A model generated the notes under the pieces. The model made no database searches and was not told where the DNA came from. It worked only from the letters and a program-made list of their open reading frames with translations. This document shows, in pieces, positions 50,860-61,826 of a stretch of 64,000 nt of DNA. The stretch's first letter is position 1. The number at the start of each line of letters is the position of its first letter. Origin of the DNA: Colwellia chukchiensis (GTDB lineage: Bacteria > Pseudomonadota > Gammaproteobacteria > Enterobacterales > Alteromonadaceae); assembly GCF_002104455.1 (NCBI RefSeq), contig NZ_NBOC01000008.1:101887-165886 (forward strand), written 5' to 3'. The position numbers were made by a program, and so were the translations under genes.

Positions 50860-53088
50860 CTAGCCTCGGTTTACTTTTTCTAAAAAGGCAAAAAAATCAT
50901 CTACTGGCATTGGTTTTGCGTAGTAGAATCCTTGCACCTCATCACAACCAAGCACTTTAAGTTGTTGCTCTTGTTCACTATTTTCAATACCTTCAGCTAT
51001 AACCTTTAAGTTCATCTGCTGGCCTAAATTGATAATAGTGTCGGCTATAATTGAACCACCTTTTTTAGCAATATCACTGACAAAAGAGCGATCTACTTTT
51101 AAGCGATCTAAAGGTAACTTTTGCAAATAGCTTAATGAGGAATAACCGGTACCAAAATCATCTAGTGCGATGCTAATTCCTTGCTTTTTCAGTCTCACCA
51201 AAGCGTCAATAATAACCTGTGGCTCATCCATCAGCACGTTTTCGGTGATTTCAAGCTCTAGTTTGCTAGGATCAACTTGATTGCGCTGAATTATTTCAAT
51301 AATGGTATCAACAAAGTTATCCCGTTTAAATTGTGGTATCGAAACGTTGACTGAAATACTAACACCTTCAAACTGGCTCGCGGCTAGCCTACTCAATTGC
51401 TGGCATGCCTGCTCAACAACCCAGTTCCCTATTTCAATGATTAAGCCTGAGTACTCTGCTAGCGGAATAAATACCGCCGGTGAAATAAATTTACCTTCCA
51501 CGGTTTGCCAACGCAATAGCGCTTCAGCGCCAATAACTTTGCCGGTCGCTAAACTTAATTGAGGTTGATACCAAAGTGCTAAGCGATTATCTGCAAAGTC
51601 AGTACGCAATTGTCTGATCATACCAAGTCGCCACAGCGTTTTATCTTCCATCTCTTGATGGTAATAAGCGAATGGTTCATGAAGCGACTTTTTCGCTAAA
51701 TTAAGCGCGATATTAATTTGATTAAGCACACTTAAGCCGCGAGAGCCGGCTGAGCCTTTACTACAAAAACCTATACAAGCACTGATAGGTAAGTTTTGCT
51801 CACCAGCTGCAAACGGACGACTAAATAAGTTCATTAGTGTTTCAGGGTTAACGAATTTTTTCGGACCGATAATGCCAAAGACATCGGCACCGATTCGTGC
51901 GAGTTGGTTTTGGTCGCTTAAATGACTAATACGCGCCGCAACGGCCATTAATAATTGATTTCCTACGTCTTGACCTAAACCATCATTAATGTCGCTAAAG
52001 TGGTTAATATCGATCAAGGCACTGACTAATTCTGAGTCATCGCTTTGACAAAATTTATCAAGCAAATTAACAAAATCTAATCGGTTCGGTAGTTCTGTAA
52101 GCCAATCTTTGTAGGCAGCGTTACGCAATTTTTGAAACAAATGCACATTTTCGTAACCAGTCGCGATACTCGTTAAAAACACTTCGATATGTTGCATTTC
52201 AATGGTGCTAAGTGCTTGAGTTAACGTTAAATGGATTACCGCACGAAAACCACCACTAACAAAATAAAATGAACAAGAGTCGGCAGTAATTATATGCTGT
52301 TTTTGCTGAAAACAACTGGTGATGTTTTGGCTAGCGCTTCGATCGCCTAACGCCAGTAGCTTTTGATTTACTTCTGCGTCAGTTCGGCCATCTTGCGCCA
52401 AAATATATAAACTTAGATCATCAGCACCTTCAACAATACCTTGACCTCGCGCACAAAACATACCGCTGGAATTAGCAACCAGCTTCTTCATTTCAGCTAA
52501 AACGCCATGAGCGTAATCATGCACTGTGTGCAGTTCAAGTAAGTTAGCCGCGGCACCGATAATTTTTTCTAAGCCTTGTCGGTTTTTCGAGACAGAATCA
52601 ATTTGTTGATAGGATCGGATTGCCGCATAAACTGTGGTCACTAATTTGCGGCGCGTTAATTCCGTTTTGGTTTTATAGTCATTGATATCATAATCTTTAA
52701 TAACACTTTCTTCTGGTGCATAACCTGGTTGTCCTGTACGCAATACGATACGAATGTCTTCGCGTTTTAATTGTTCACGAATATACTTGACCACGGCTAG
52801 GCCAGCATCATCGCTTTCCATCACAACATCAAGTAACACCAAGACGATATCTTGGTGATCTTCTAACAGTTTACAAGCATCTTGCCCAGAGTAGGCGTGG
52901 ATATATTCTAAATGTCGCCCTAAAACCACTAAATCTGATAAGGCGAGTTGAGTTACTGAGTGAATTTCAGGATCATCATCAACAATTAATACCTTCCATG
53001 TATCTGTAACAGCAGAGTCAAATAATTCATCTTCTTCGCTATCATCGATAAACAAAAAATCATCGTTTGTATTTTCTGAAGCTTGCAT
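50860..53088 (-). CDS. Response regulator-DUF3369-GGDEF-EAL cyclic di-GMP protein
   Basis: The protein has 742 residues. The receiver domain (about 31-160) carries VLIVDDDPE and phosphoacceptor Asp87 in VLLDVVM. A DUF3369 sensor-like domain (about 170-320) follows. The GGDEF domain has a degenerate active site (IGADVFGI instead of GGDEF), so it is probably inactive. The EAL domain keeps AEALLRW, ELEITENVL, LDDFGTGYSSLSYL and AEGIEN. It is therefore most likely a phosphodiesterase switched by an unseen sensor kinase, with the GGDEF part perhaps acting as a GTP or cyclic di-GMP sensor. It is soluble and a single gene. Confidence 0.93.
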   Translation of the reverse strand: MQASENTNDDFLFIDDSEEDELFDSAVTDTWKVLIVDDDPEIHSVTQLALSDLVVLGRHLEYIHAYSGQDACKLLEDHQDIVLVLLDVVMESDDAGLAVVKYIREQLKREDIRIVLRTGQPGYAPEESVIKDYDINDYKTKTELTRRKLVTTVYAAIRSYQQIDSVSKNRQGLEKIIGAAANLLELHTVHDYAHGVLAEMKKLVANSSGMFCARGQGIVEGADDLSLYILAQDGRTDAEVNQKLLALGDRSASQNITSCFQQKQHIITADSCSFYFVSGGFRAVIHLTLTQALSTIEMQHIEVFLTSIATGYENVHLFQKLRNAAYKDWLTELPNRLDFVNLLDKFCQSDDSELVSALIDINHFSDINDGLGQDVGNQLLMAVAARISHLSDQNQLARIGADVFGIIGPKKFVNPETLMNLFSRPFAAGEQNLPISACIGFCSKGSAGSRGLSVLNQINIALNLAKKSLHEPFAYYHQEMEDKTLWRLGMIRQLRTDFADNRLALWYQPQLSLATGKVIGAEALLRWQTVEGKFISPAVFIPLAEYSGLIIEIGNWVVEQACQQLSRLAASQFEGVSISVNVSIPQFKRDNFVDTIIEIIQRNQVDPSKLELEITENVLMDEPQVIIDALVRLKKQGISIALDDFGTGYSSLSYLQKLPLDRLKVDRSFVSDIAKKGGSIIADTIINLGQQMNLKVIAEGIENSEQEQQLKVLGCDEVQGFYYAKPMPVDDFFAFLEKVNRG

Positions 53089-53370
53089 ATCATCCTCTAT
53101 GCACTAGTAAATAACTACTAGTTGAAACTTTTCAGCGTAGCATTGCGAAAAATTACCTTAATATTAATATACATAATAAAAGTCAGGCGCGGATTATTCA
53201 ACAATTCGTTTTAATTATATTCATTAAGCCAGATATTGTAATGCTGTTGTTATCAATAATACGCATACTAAATACACACTAACAAGATTAAAAGTTAATT
53301 GCGCTCTGATAAATTATTGGGCATTGTTAGCTTTGATTATAAAACAGATAAACTAAAGTAAAGGAACAAT

Positions 53371-54285
53371 GTGGTGGCCAGTTCAGATGAAAGTGTCAGC
53401 AAATCCCAAGATATCGAGCCAGAAAAAAATTCGGTGATCATCGAGCATGAACAGCAAATTGAAACAGCAAAAAGTGCTAAATCCTCTATTGCTAATACCT
53501 CACCGCAAAAACAACTCCTCGCGTTAGCTAAAAAGTATTCATTAGACGCCGCTTTTTTACCTGAGCCGAAGCAAGCCCCGCTTGAAGACAGATGTTTTCG
53601 CCGAAAAAAACTAACCGAATTGCGCCAACAGCAAAATATTGAAGCGATTATGCTAAAAGCTGTGCAATATTGCTCAGATGGTACCATTGCCGATCGCGCC
53701 GACCAAGATTGGTTTAGTCACTTTGTCAGCTTAGCTGAAGGTATCAGTAATAAAACCATGCAAAGTTTATGGGCGAAAATTTTGGCAGGGGAAATCGCCC
53801 AACCGGGCTCGTTTTCATTGAAAACTTTAAAAACCTTTAAAAATATGAGTATAAACGAAGCAAAATTACTCGCCAAAGCCTGTAGCTTAGCAATAGCCGA
53901 TACGCGAAAAAAAAATATTTGGCTACTTAGTGGTGCTTATCAGCCACCAAAACTGTTCAACTTTTTTAATCGCCAACGCCAGCAACGCCTCGATCTTAAC
54001 CAAGCAGGATTAAGTTATGCAGATATTTTAAGCTTAGCAGACAACCACTTACTGTTTGCTCAAGAAACCGAGAGTCATGCTCTTGCTAAAGGAGAAAAAA
54101 TACATTTTAACTATAATGGCAAGCAACTCAGCTTCGTCGCCAAAAAAGCCGACTGCATACTGACATTTTATAAATTTACTGCCATAGGCACTGAGTTAGC
54201 TCATTTGGTCAGTGATAACGCCGATGACAGCTTTTTAACCGCAATAAAAAACGATTTAGCGGAAAACTTCACCATTAATGGCTGA
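53371..54285 (+). CDS. Conserved protein of unknown function (TIGR03899/DUF2806-like)
   Basis: The 304-residue protein starts with GTG; AAGGA lies upstream at good distance and a second GTG follows at once. The N-terminal 45 residues are polar and Ser/Glu-rich. The central part (about 70-160) has RADQDWFSHFVSLAEGISNKTM and LWAKILAGEIAQPGSFSLKTL, which I associate from memory with the TIGR03899/DUF2806 group; no activity is known. DUF2806-like domains have been noted in phage-defence and abortive-type proteins, so a role beyond housekeeping is possible but unproven. It is convergent with cysH, 39 bases away. Confidence 0.65.
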   Translation: MVASSDESVSKSQDIEPEKNSVIIEHEQQIETAKSAKSSIANTSPQKQLLALAKKYSLDAAFLPEPKQAPLEDRCFRRKKLTELRQQQNIEAIMLKAVQYCSDGTIADRADQDWFSHFVSLAEGISNKTMQSLWAKILAGEIAQPGSFSLKTLKTFKNMSINEAKLLAKACSLAIADTRKKNIWLLSGAYQPPKLFNFFNRQRQQRLDLNQAGLSYADILSLADNHLLFAQETESHALAKGEKIHFNYNGKQLSFVAKKADCILTFYKFTAIGTELAHLVSDNADDSFLTAIKNDLAENFTING

Positions 54286-54324
54286 TAAAAACTCATCAGC
54301 CAAGATAGTAAAATCGCAACAGGA

Positions 54325-55086
54325 TTAAATACCATCACCGTCTGTATGTAGGCCACATTCCCTTTGTAGACCTGAAAAGCGGGTATCACTCTCTTCCATA
54401 CCTGCCGATAACGGTTGTGTGCTGTGCACATCACCAACGGAAACATAACCTTGCTCCCACAACGGGTGATAAGGTAAGTTATGCTCAGTTAGATATTGAT
54501 GTACATCTTTATTGGTCCAGTCGATTATCGGGTGAACTTTAAATCGCCCTCGCAAAATACTGACCACAGACAAGCCTTCTCTATGACTTGATTGTTGGCG
54601 TCGTACCCCACTAAACCATGTATTGGCTTGCAACTCACTTAAGCCACGCTCAAGTGGCTCAACTTTATTACGACGATTGTAGGCTTTTAAGGCAGCTTCA
54701 CCGGCTTGCCACTCTTTACCATACTTAGCTAGTTGCCATGCGGCACTTTCTTTAGCACTAAATACCTGCAAGTTTAATTTTAGCCGCTCGGTTAATTGCT
54801 CAATAAACTGGTAGGTTTCTGGAAACAAATGGCCAGTATCCGTCACTAATACTGGTATGTTGGGCTCAATTTTCGTCAACATGTGTAGCATCACTGCCGA
54901 CTGAATGCCAAAGCTTGACGATAACACGAACTGCGAAGGTAGGTTTTCCATTGCCCATTCAACACGTTGTGTTGCGCTTTGTTGCTCCAACAACTCATTC
55001 CATTGCTTTAACCACGGCTCGGGTAAAGAGGCTGGAAATTTATTATTGATCACAGGTGCGTAACTTGCGTTATTAGTGTTAATCAT
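54325..55086 (-). CDS. cysH: Phosphoadenylyl-sulfate (PAPS) reductase CysH
   Basis: The 253-residue protein has the PP-loop-like [28 protein letters not shown] and the catalytic ECGLH near the C-terminus (Cys in [12 protein letters not shown]). It reduces PAPS to sulfite using thioredoxin or glutaredoxin. It has no extra CC...CxxC cluster, so it is the PAPS-specific enzyme rather than the Fe-S APS reductase. Its start overlaps the cysI stop by eight bases, and it closes the cysJIH operon. Confidence 0.97.
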   Translation of the reverse strand: MINTNNASYAPVINNKFPASLPEPWLKQWNELLEQQSATQRVEWAMENLPSQFVLSSSFGIQSAVMLHMLTKIEPNIPVLVTDTGHLFPETYQFIEQLTERLKLNLQVFSAKESAAWQLAKYGKEWQAGEAALKAYNRRNKVEPLERGLSELQANTWFSGVRRQQSSHREGLSVVSILRGRFKVHPIIDWTNKDVHQYLTEHNLPYHPLWEQGYVSVGDVHSTQPLSAGMEESDTRFSGLQRECGLHTDGDGI

Positions 55087-56821
55087 GAAAGTCCCGTTTG
55101 CTGATTTTTACTTCATCGACAATACCGGCGCGAATCACAAAATCGCCAAATGCCTCGGCATCATTACGCTCGGCTACCCAAAGTGCCACTAAGTTGTCTA
55201 TTTCTTGTAAAACCGCGGCTTCGTTAAGGTTTTCTTTATACATTTTAGGTATACGCGTACCTGCTAAGTTACCACCTAAATGCATATTATATTTACTCGG
55301 CCCTTTACCCACTAAACCAATTTCAGCCAGCATGGCACGACCACAGCCATTAGGGCAGCCAGTAACGCGCAAAATAATACTTTCTTCAGCAACATTATGT
55401 TTAGCTAAAATGCCCTCAACATCGGTGACTAAGCCAGGTAAATAGCGCTCGGCTTCTGCCATTGCCAGTGGACAGGTTGGAAACGCCACACAAGCCATAG
55501 AGTTTTTACGTTGTGCACTTGTGGCTTCATCCATTAGGCCGTACTTAATCGCGATTGCTTCTATGTTCGCTTTTTCAGCCTCGGGCACACCGGCGACAAT
55601 TATGTTTTGATTCGCTGTGATGCGAAAATCCCCTTGGTGTACTTTTGCAAGCTCAGCCATACCGGTTTTTAGTGCTTTATTGGCTTGATCTAAAATACGG
55701 CCATTTTCAATAAATAGCGCTAAATAATATTTACCGTCAATTCCTTTTGACCAACCAATTCTGTCACCTCGCTCAGTAAATTCGTAAGCGCGACTTGCTG
55801 CAAAGCTGCTCCCAGCCCGTTTTTCTACTTCTGCTTTAAACACGTCAGAGCCGACACGATCTAGGGTATATTTGGTTTTGGCATTTTTGCGATTCACCCG
55901 GTTACCCCAATCTCTTTGTGTGGTGACAACCGCTTCAGCAAACGCCAAGGTTTTATCAACTGGGATAAAACCAAAGTCATCGGCTTTTCTGGGGTAAGTT
56001 GACTTGTCGCCATGGGTCATGGCTAAGCCGCCGCCAACTAAAACATTAAAACCAATTAATTTTCCGTGCTCTTGGATAGCAACAAAGCTGAGATCATTAC
56101 CATGCACATCAACATCATTTAAAGGCGGAATAACCACCGCGGTTTTAAACTTGCGTGGCAAATATGTGCTGCCTAAAATTGGCTCTTCTTCTGTTACAGT
56201 ATCTTCTACCTTCTCTGCATCTAACCATACTTCAGCATAACCTCGCGTTTGCGGTAAAAAGTGTTCACTGATTTTCTTAGCCCACTCATATGCTTCTTGG
56301 TGCACTTCAGATTGATAAGGGTTTGAGGTACATAGCACATTACGGTTCATATCTGCCGCAGTGGCTATGGAGTCAATGCCTATACTATTTAACGCTTTAT
56401 GCACGGTTTTGATATTAGGCTTTAAAATACCATGGTACTGAAACGTTTGACGTGTCGTTAATCGTATACTGCCGTACATGGTATGTTCAGTTGCCCACTT
56501 ATCTACGCCTAGCCACTGCGCTGGCGTAATGATACCACCAGGTAGACGCGCTCTAAGCATTAAGCTATGTAAAGGCTCTAGCTTTTGCTTTGCCCTTTCA
56601 TTGCGGATATCTCTATCGTCTTGTTGATACATACCGTGAAAACGGATCAGCTGAAAGTTATCTCCCGTCATTCCACCTGTGGTTTTATCTTCAAGATCTT
56701 CAGCGATAGTACCGCGTAAAAAGTTACTTTCTTGCTTAAGGCGTTCATTATCTGAAAGTTTACCTTCAACAACTAAAGGGCCATTTTGCGCTGCACTGTC
56801 AGTGCTATGATTGCTGCTCAT
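55079..56821 (-). CDS. cysI: Sulfite reductase hemoprotein subunit CysI
   Basis: The 580-residue protein has the cysteines that hold the [4Fe-4S]-siroheme centre in [17 protein letters not shown] and [15 protein letters not shown]. It reduces sulfite to sulfide with six electrons from the CysJ flavoprotein. Its ATG shares one base with the cysJ stop (TAATG), and its 3' end overlaps cysH, so the three are translationally coupled. Length is normal. Confidence 0.98.
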   Translation of the reverse strand: MSSNHSTDSAAQNGPLVVEGKLSDNERLKQESNFLRGTIAEDLEDKTTGGMTGDNFQLIRFHGMYQQDDRDIRNERAKQKLEPLHSLMLRARLPGGIITPAQWLGVDKWATEHTMYGSIRLTTRQTFQYHGILKPNIKTVHKALNSIGIDSIATAADMNRNVLCTSNPYQSEVHQEAYEWAKKISEHFLPQTRGYAEVWLDAEKVEDTVTEEEPILGSTYLPRKFKTAVVIPPLNDVDVHGNDLSFVAIQEHGKLIGFNVLVGGGLAMTHGDKSTYPRKADDFGFIPVDKTLAFAEAVVTTQRDWGNRVNRKNAKTKYTLDRVGSDVFKAEVEKRAGSSFAASRAYEFTERGDRIGWSKGIDGKYYLALFIENGRILDQANKALKTGMAELAKVHQGDFRITANQNIIVAGVPEAEKANIEAIAIKYGLMDEATSAQRKNSMACVAFPTCPLAMAEAERYLPGLVTDVEGILAKHNVAEESIILRVTGCPNGCGRAMLAEIGLVGKGPSKYNMHLGGNLAGTRIPKMYKENLNEAAVLQEIDNLVALWVAERNDAEAFGDFVIRAGIVDEVKISKRDFHD

Positions 56822-58632
56822 TAATATACATCCTTCTGATAACGCTTAGCGTCACGTAACTCTTTTAGGTAAGCACTTGCTTGTTCGTTTGATAGTTGCC
56901 CTTGTTCAGCAATAATATCGAGTAATGCTTGCTCTACGTCTTTTGCCATACGGCTCATATCACCACAAACATAAACGTGTGCGCCTTTTTCTAACCAGGC
57001 AAAGACTTCTTTGGCACTTTCGCGCAACCTGTCTTGCACATAAATTTTCTTAGCTTGATCACGCGAGAAAGCCAAATCAATTTTAGTTAATAAGCCTGAC
57101 TTCAGGTAATTTTGCCACTCTACTTGATATAAAAAATCTTGAGTGAATGTTTGATCGCCAAAAAACAGCCAGTTTTCACCGGTCGCAGCTGTTGCTTCGC
57201 GCTCTTGCATAAAAGCTCTAAAAGGTGCAACACCTGTACCTGGCCCAATCATGATCACTGGCGTATTACTATCAGCAGGCAAGCGGAAGTTATCGTTGTG
57301 CTCAATAAACACCTTAACTTTTCCGCCCTCTGCAACGCCATTAGCTAGAAAGCCAGACGCACCACCTTGGCGAATAGTGTCACCTGCTTGATACTGCACC
57401 AGACCAACCGTTAAATGCACTTCTTCTTCTACTTCACTTTGCGAAGAGGCAATGGAATACAATCGTGGTGTAATTTTACGAAGTGCATCAACGAATGTTT
57501 GCGCAGTTAATTCATAACCTTGAACAAGTGGCGCACTTTTCACAATATCAACAACTTGATTATTGGCAGCGTACTGGCGTAAAAGCGCTTTATCTTCTAA
57601 TAAGGGCAGTAAATGTGCAGCCTGTGATGCTTTCGCCCAAAACTCGACAAAGTTTATCGCCGTTTGCGTAATTTCAACTTTACTGGTTAACGCTTGACTC
57701 AATGATAGGCTCTCTGCACCAACCGTCACTTGCTGCTCGCCATCAAACGCCAAGGCACTGATTAACTCTTCGACCAGTGCTGGCGCATTTTCAAACCAAA
57801 CTCCAAGTGCGTCGCCCGGCTGATAGCTCAAGCCAGAGTCTGCTAAATCAATTTCTACATGCCTAACGTCTTTTGCAGAATCTCGGCCAGTGATTTTTTG
57901 ACTCAGCAATAACTCTGCAGCAAACGGGTTTTGCTTACTATAACTTGAGTCAGTCGAAACAACATTGGGCAGCGGCACGACATTGCTGGTACTAGTATCA
58001 CTTTTTAATAATGATTTACTCTCGGTAATGACTTGCTTTGACCATGCTTTCGCATCTGCATCATAATCAACATCACAATCAACCCGCGGCGCAATTCTGT
58101 TTGCGCCAAGCTTTTCTAGGAAGCTATCAAAGTCTTTACCGGTTTGGCAAAAATACTCATAACTCGTATCACCTAAAGCTAAGACGCTGTAATGTAAATG
58201 CTTAAGCGATGGCGCTTTCTTTGATGACAAAAATTCATGTAAGGCAATTGCATCATCAGGCGCTTCACCTTCGCCGTTAGTGCTGGCAACAATTAATAAA
58301 TGGCTAATATTCTTGATAGCTTTGGGTTTAATCTCCGACATGCTTTTCAGTTCAACGGTTAACCCTTCTGCACTGGCTTGTGCCGCTAGCTCTTTCGCTA
58401 CGCCTTTAGCATTGCCCGTTTGCGAACCATATAAAATGGTCAACGTCGACGACGCGGCACTAGCAACGGCTAAAGACTCTGACGCAGGAACAGCCACTTC
58501 GGCTTTCGCCGCTAAATAGCCACTTGCCCAAGCAAGTTGTAGTGGCGATAACTCTTGAATACTCTGCTTAAAAGACGCCAATTGCTTGGTATCTAGCATA
58601 GTTTGATTTAAATTTTTCTGTTCCGGCAACAT
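56821..58632 (-). CDS. cysJ: Sulfite reductase flavoprotein subunit CysJ
   Basis: The 603-residue protein has an N-terminal flavodoxin domain ([16 protein letters not shown] near residue 68). FAD and NADPH domains follow, with [26 protein letters not shown] and the terminal [11 protein letters not shown], all CysJ hallmarks. It passes electrons from NADPH through FAD and FMN to CysI. It is the first gene of cysJIH; the CysB-controlled promoter should lie in 58633-59063, but I cannot pick the site. An in-frame ATG 11 codons downstream is an alternative start. Confidence 0.98.
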   Translation of the reverse strand: MLPEQKNLNQTMLDTKQLASFKQSIQELSPLQLAWASGYLAAKAEVAVPASESLAVASAASSTLTILYGSQTGNAKGVAKELAAQASAEGLTVELKSMSEIKPKAIKNISHLLIVASTNGEGEAPDDAIALHEFLSSKKAPSLKHLHYSVLALGDTSYEYFCQTGKDFDSFLEKLGANRIAPRVDCDVDYDADAKAWSKQVITESKSLLKSDTSTSNVVPLPNVVSTDSSYSKQNPFAAELLLSQKITGRDSAKDVRHVEIDLADSGLSYQPGDALGVWFENAPALVEELISALAFDGEQQVTVGAESLSLSQALTSKVEITQTAINFVEFWAKASQAAHLLPLLEDKALLRQYAANNQVVDIVKSAPLVQGYELTAQTFVDALRKITPRLYSIASSQSEVEEEVHLTVGLVQYQAGDTIRQGGASGFLANGVAEGGKVKVFIEHNDNFRLPADSNTPVIMIGPGTGVAPFRAFMQEREATAATGENWLFFGDQTFTQDFLYQVEWQNYLKSGLLTKIDLAFSRDQAKKIYVQDRLRESAKEVFAWLEKGAHVYVCGDMSRMAKDVEQALLDIIAEQGQLSNEQASAYLKELRDAKRYQKDVY

Positions 58633-59063
58633 GTCAAATATACACCCATTACTGATTAATGGGCTAAGAATAGACTGTTATCATACCGAACAAAAAGAAT
58701 ATAAAGGGCTTTTTTATATCAAATAAGAATATCGAACAATCAACCACTGCTATCGCAGTAATCTAAAAACCCTTGATTGACATCAAAAGCATTGAAAACA
58801 TTATTATTCGGGACGAAAAAGCTAGCAATTAAATGTTATACGGCGGCTAATATTTTCTCATTTTACAGAAAGCCTATGGTTAACTGCTAATCACTTTCTC
58901 CTTTAGACAGCAAAACCTAGACGACTAAGACGCATGAGGATAGGCTGATTTATTAACGGCATGACAACTTAAAAGGACTGGCGTTACTGTATTTCACCAC
59001 TGAGTTCGAAAAAACCTCGGTTTTACACGATATATGGCACGGTTGGTTTTAGTTTTTACTGAA
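58633..59063. other. 431-bp cysJ upstream region
   Basis: The region is AT-rich near cysJ and should contain the cysJ promoter. No gene is recognised. It ends exactly where the 198-bp tandem repeats start. Confidence 0.5.
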
Positions 59064-59920
59064 GACGGACTAAAGTCCGACCTACAGACAATAGCACTAT
59101 CACTTGAATCACGCACAGGTCCTTTGTAGCTTGGACTTTAGTCCATCAGGTTAAATGAAATTTAACGTTCTTTTCAATAAAAATTGACGATAAACGCTTG
59201 GGAAACAATACCCACTGTAAATGCTTGTTGTGCTATCACCTGAATCTCTTGTTTACCGGTTGACGGACTAAAGTCCGACCTACAGACAATAGCACTATCA
59301 CTCGAATCACGCACAGGCCCTTTGTAGCTTGGACTTTAGTCCATCAGGTTAAATGAAATTTAACGTTCTTTTCAATAAAAATTGACGATAAACGCTTGGG
59401 AAACAATACCCCCTGTAAATGCTTGTTGTGCTATCACCTGAATCACTTGTTTACCGGTTGACGGACTAAAGTCCGACCTACAGACAATAGCACTATCACT
59501 TGAATCACGCACAGGTCCTTTGTAGGTTGGACTTTAGTCCATCAGGTTAAATGAAATTTAACGTTCTTTTCAATAAAAATTGACGATAAACGCTTGGGAA
59601 ACGATACCCACTGTAAATGCTTGTTGTGCTATCACCTGAATCACTCGCTTACCGGTTGACGGACTAAAGTCAGACCTACAGACAATAGCACTATCACCTG
59701 AATCACGCACAGGTCCTTTGTAGGTTGGACTTTAGTCCATCAGGTTAAATGAAATTTAACGTTCTTTTCAATAAAAATTGACGATAAACGCTTGGGAAAC
59801 GATACCCCCTGTAAATGCTTGTTGTGCTATCACCTGAATCTCTTGTTTACCGGTTGACGGACTAAAGTCCGACCTACAGACAATTTCCCTATCAAGCTAA
59901 TCACTCGCTGAACGGTTGAC
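59064..59920. repeat. 198-bp tandem repeat array, four full units plus a fragment
   Basis: Units begin with GACGGACTAAAGTCC (one copy reads AAGTCA) at 59064, 59262, 59460, 59658 and 59856, exactly 198 bases apart; the fifth is cut after about 29 bases and changes to another sequence (CCCTATCAAGCTAATCACTC). Copies differ at only a few positions. In each unit, GACGGACTAAAGTCCGACCT and, about 35 bases later, its imperfect reverse complement (GTAGGTTGGACTTTAGTCCA) form a REP-pair (REPIN-like) module of about 84 bases. Roughly 114 bases of AT-rich spacer follow. No protein is encoded. Stop codons and phase changes rule out the short frames crossing it. Confidence 0.95.
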
Positions 59921-60129
59921 GCGCGATCATAATCAGCTGGTTGCCAAAAAAAATTTTTTTGCTGCTTACGCTCTTTATTGATGATTAGGCGAGTACTTCC
60001 CTTCAAGCCTTTAACAAGATTAGGCAATGTTGAATCCACACTATTTAGACTTTATATGTGACTAGCTTATACCTTCACGCCTCTTTTGATAAAAAGTTAT
60101 TCGTTAAAAATAAGCTAGGTTAATCTTGA

Positions 60130-60579
60130 TTAACGCCGTTGTTTTGTTGCTAAGATAATCGATGAGTTAGTGCGTACAACACCATCAACCTTAGCTATTT
60201 CATACAAAATATTATCTAAAATTTCTGTTGTTTTGGTTTTCACTATGGCGATCAAGTCATATTCACCATTAATAGAATGCACTTTTGTAACCTCTGATAT
60301 TTTCAGCAGTTTTGAACTAACTTGAATGGCTTTAGCTTGCTCAGTGGCAATAGCAACATGTGCTGAAATAAAATTTTCAATATAGCTTTCACCTAACTCT
60401 AAGGTATAAGCTTTTATCACCCCTAGTCGCTCAAGCTTGGCCATTCTAACTTGCACTGTTGCGCGTGAAACTTTTAGTTTAGCGGCAAGTTCAGAAATAC
60501 TCGCTCTAACATTTTCTTTTAAAAGATTCAGTAGCTTCTCTTCCGCTTCTGTGATCACTTTGCTACCTAGAACTATCAA
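60130..60579 (-). CDS. Lrp/AsnC-family transcriptional regulator
   Basis: The 149-residue protein has an N-terminal helix-turn-helix (VRASISELAAKLKVSRATVQVRMAKLERLGVI, residues about 25-56) and a C-terminal ligand-sensing RAM domain (about 70-145, with VHSINGEYDLIAIV). Such proteins form octamers and sense amino acids. It is divergent from the acyltransferase-oxidase pair, 164 bases from the acyltransferase start, and most likely controls it. Confidence 0.94.
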   Translation of the reverse strand: MIVLGSKVITEAEEKLLNLLKENVRASISELAAKLKVSRATVQVRMAKLERLGVIKAYTLELGESYIENFISAHVAIATEQAKAIQVSSKLLKISEVTKVHSINGEYDLIAIVKTKTTEILDNILYEIAKVDGVVRTNSSIILATKQRR

Positions 60580-60743
60580 ATTGATTAAAATAACTTAGCA
60601 TTATGCTAATAACAGTACTAACAATTTACAAGTATATTAAAGATAATAACTTTACCCGTAAGAATAAACATGAAAAAAGCACCAATATACTTACATTCAG
60701 CGCTGACTGTGCAAACTTTAAGAATATTTTTTCCGGAGACATT

Positions 60744-61760
60744 ATGATTATTATTCGCCCTATTACTAAAGATGATTACGATGCGTTATTTCAAATAGCT
60801 AAAGAATCGGGCCACGGCTTTACGTCACTGCCCGAAGATAAAGACTACCTGATTAATCGTATTAAGCACTCTCAGCAATCTTTTGCCGCTGACATCAAGT
60901 CTCCTGGTAATCAGGGGTATTTGTTTGTGATGGAAGATACTAACAGCAAAGAAATTGTTGGTACCAGTGGTATAGAGGCTTCAACAGGTAGTGATTTTCC
61001 CTTATTTCATCATCGAATTGGTACCCATATACACCATAACGATAAACTTAAAGTTCATAAAGAGTTGGAAACCTTAACGCTGTGCAATGATCTAACCGGA
61101 AGTAGCGAAATTTGTTCTTTATTTTTAAAAAGTGACTATCGCATTAAAGGCAATGGCCGAGCGTTATCGCGCTTTCGCTTCTTATTTATGAGTGAGCATC
61201 CTGAACGTTTTTCTAATCGCATTATGGCAGAAATGCGTGGTTATGCTGACGAAAACGGCGAATCGCCCTTTTGGAGCTGGTTTGAAGAAAACTTTTGTGA
61301 CATTGACTTTGCTACCTCTAATTACCTTTTTGGTACCGGTGATATGACCTTTGTTTCAGAGCTAATGCCCAAGTTCCCCCTTTATACCAAACTGATGACG
61401 CAAAGTGCTCGCGATGGCATTAATAAAGTACATCCAGGTACTCGACCTGCATTAGCGCTATTGGAGAAGGAGGGCTTTAAATATGGTGATTACATCGGCG
61501 TCAATGACGCAGGGCCTGCCTTGATATCACCACTAGATAGAATAAAGACGGTAATGGCTAGCGTTAAAAAACCCGTAAAAATAGCAGCAGTTACGAATGA
61601 GCAAACACGATACATCGCATGTAATAATAAATTAACTGACTTTAGAGCCGCACAAATCTATCTTGATATTCAAGACGAGCACCTGGTCATCTCTGAAGAG
61701 TCAGCAACAGCACTGAAAGTTGCAGCGGGTGATTTTTTACGTGTGGTAAAAAACAACTAA
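60744..61760 (+). CDS. Arginine N-succinyltransferase (AstA)-like acyltransferase
   Basis: The protein has 338 residues from ATG 60744, which has GGAG five bases upstream; a longer frame to 60603 is not needed. AstA motifs are present: MIIIRPITKDDYDALF at the N-terminus, GSSEICSLFLKSDYRIKGNG, AEMRGYADENGESPFW and LEKEGFKYGDYI. AstA succinylates arginine from succinyl-CoA as the first step of the AST pathway. None of astB, astC, astD or astE is present here; the next gene is an FAD oxidase, so the acceptor may be another amine such as ornithine or a polyamine, which is inference. Confidence 0.85.
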   Translation: MIIIRPITKDDYDALFQIAKESGHGFTSLPEDKDYLINRIKHSQQSFAADIKSPGNQGYLFVMEDTNSKEIVGTSGIEASTGSDFPLFHHRIGTHIHHNDKLKVHKELETLTLCNDLTGSSEICSLFLKSDYRIKGNGRALSRFRFLFMSEHPERFSNRIMAEMRGYADENGESPFWSWFEENFCDIDFATSNYLFGTGDMTFVSELMPKFPLYTKLMTQSARDGINKVHPGTRPALALLEKEGFKYGDYIGVNDAGPALISPLDRIKTVMASVKKPVKIAAVTNEQTRYIACNNKLTDFRAAQIYLDIQDEHLVISEESATALKVAAGDFLRVVKNN

Positions 61761-61826
61761 GTATAGAAAATTAAAGTAATACACCTAAATTTGCTAAGTA
61801 ATAGACATAGAAGATAAGGCTAAAAT

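Noticed and set aside
59064..59920. CRISPR array
   Set aside because: The period is 198 bases with nearly identical whole units, so there are no unique spacers, and no cas genes are present.
59830..60039. 69-codon minus-strand frame
   Set aside because: It runs into the 198-bp repeat array and would encode part of the repeat; it has no ribosome site and no recognisable motif.
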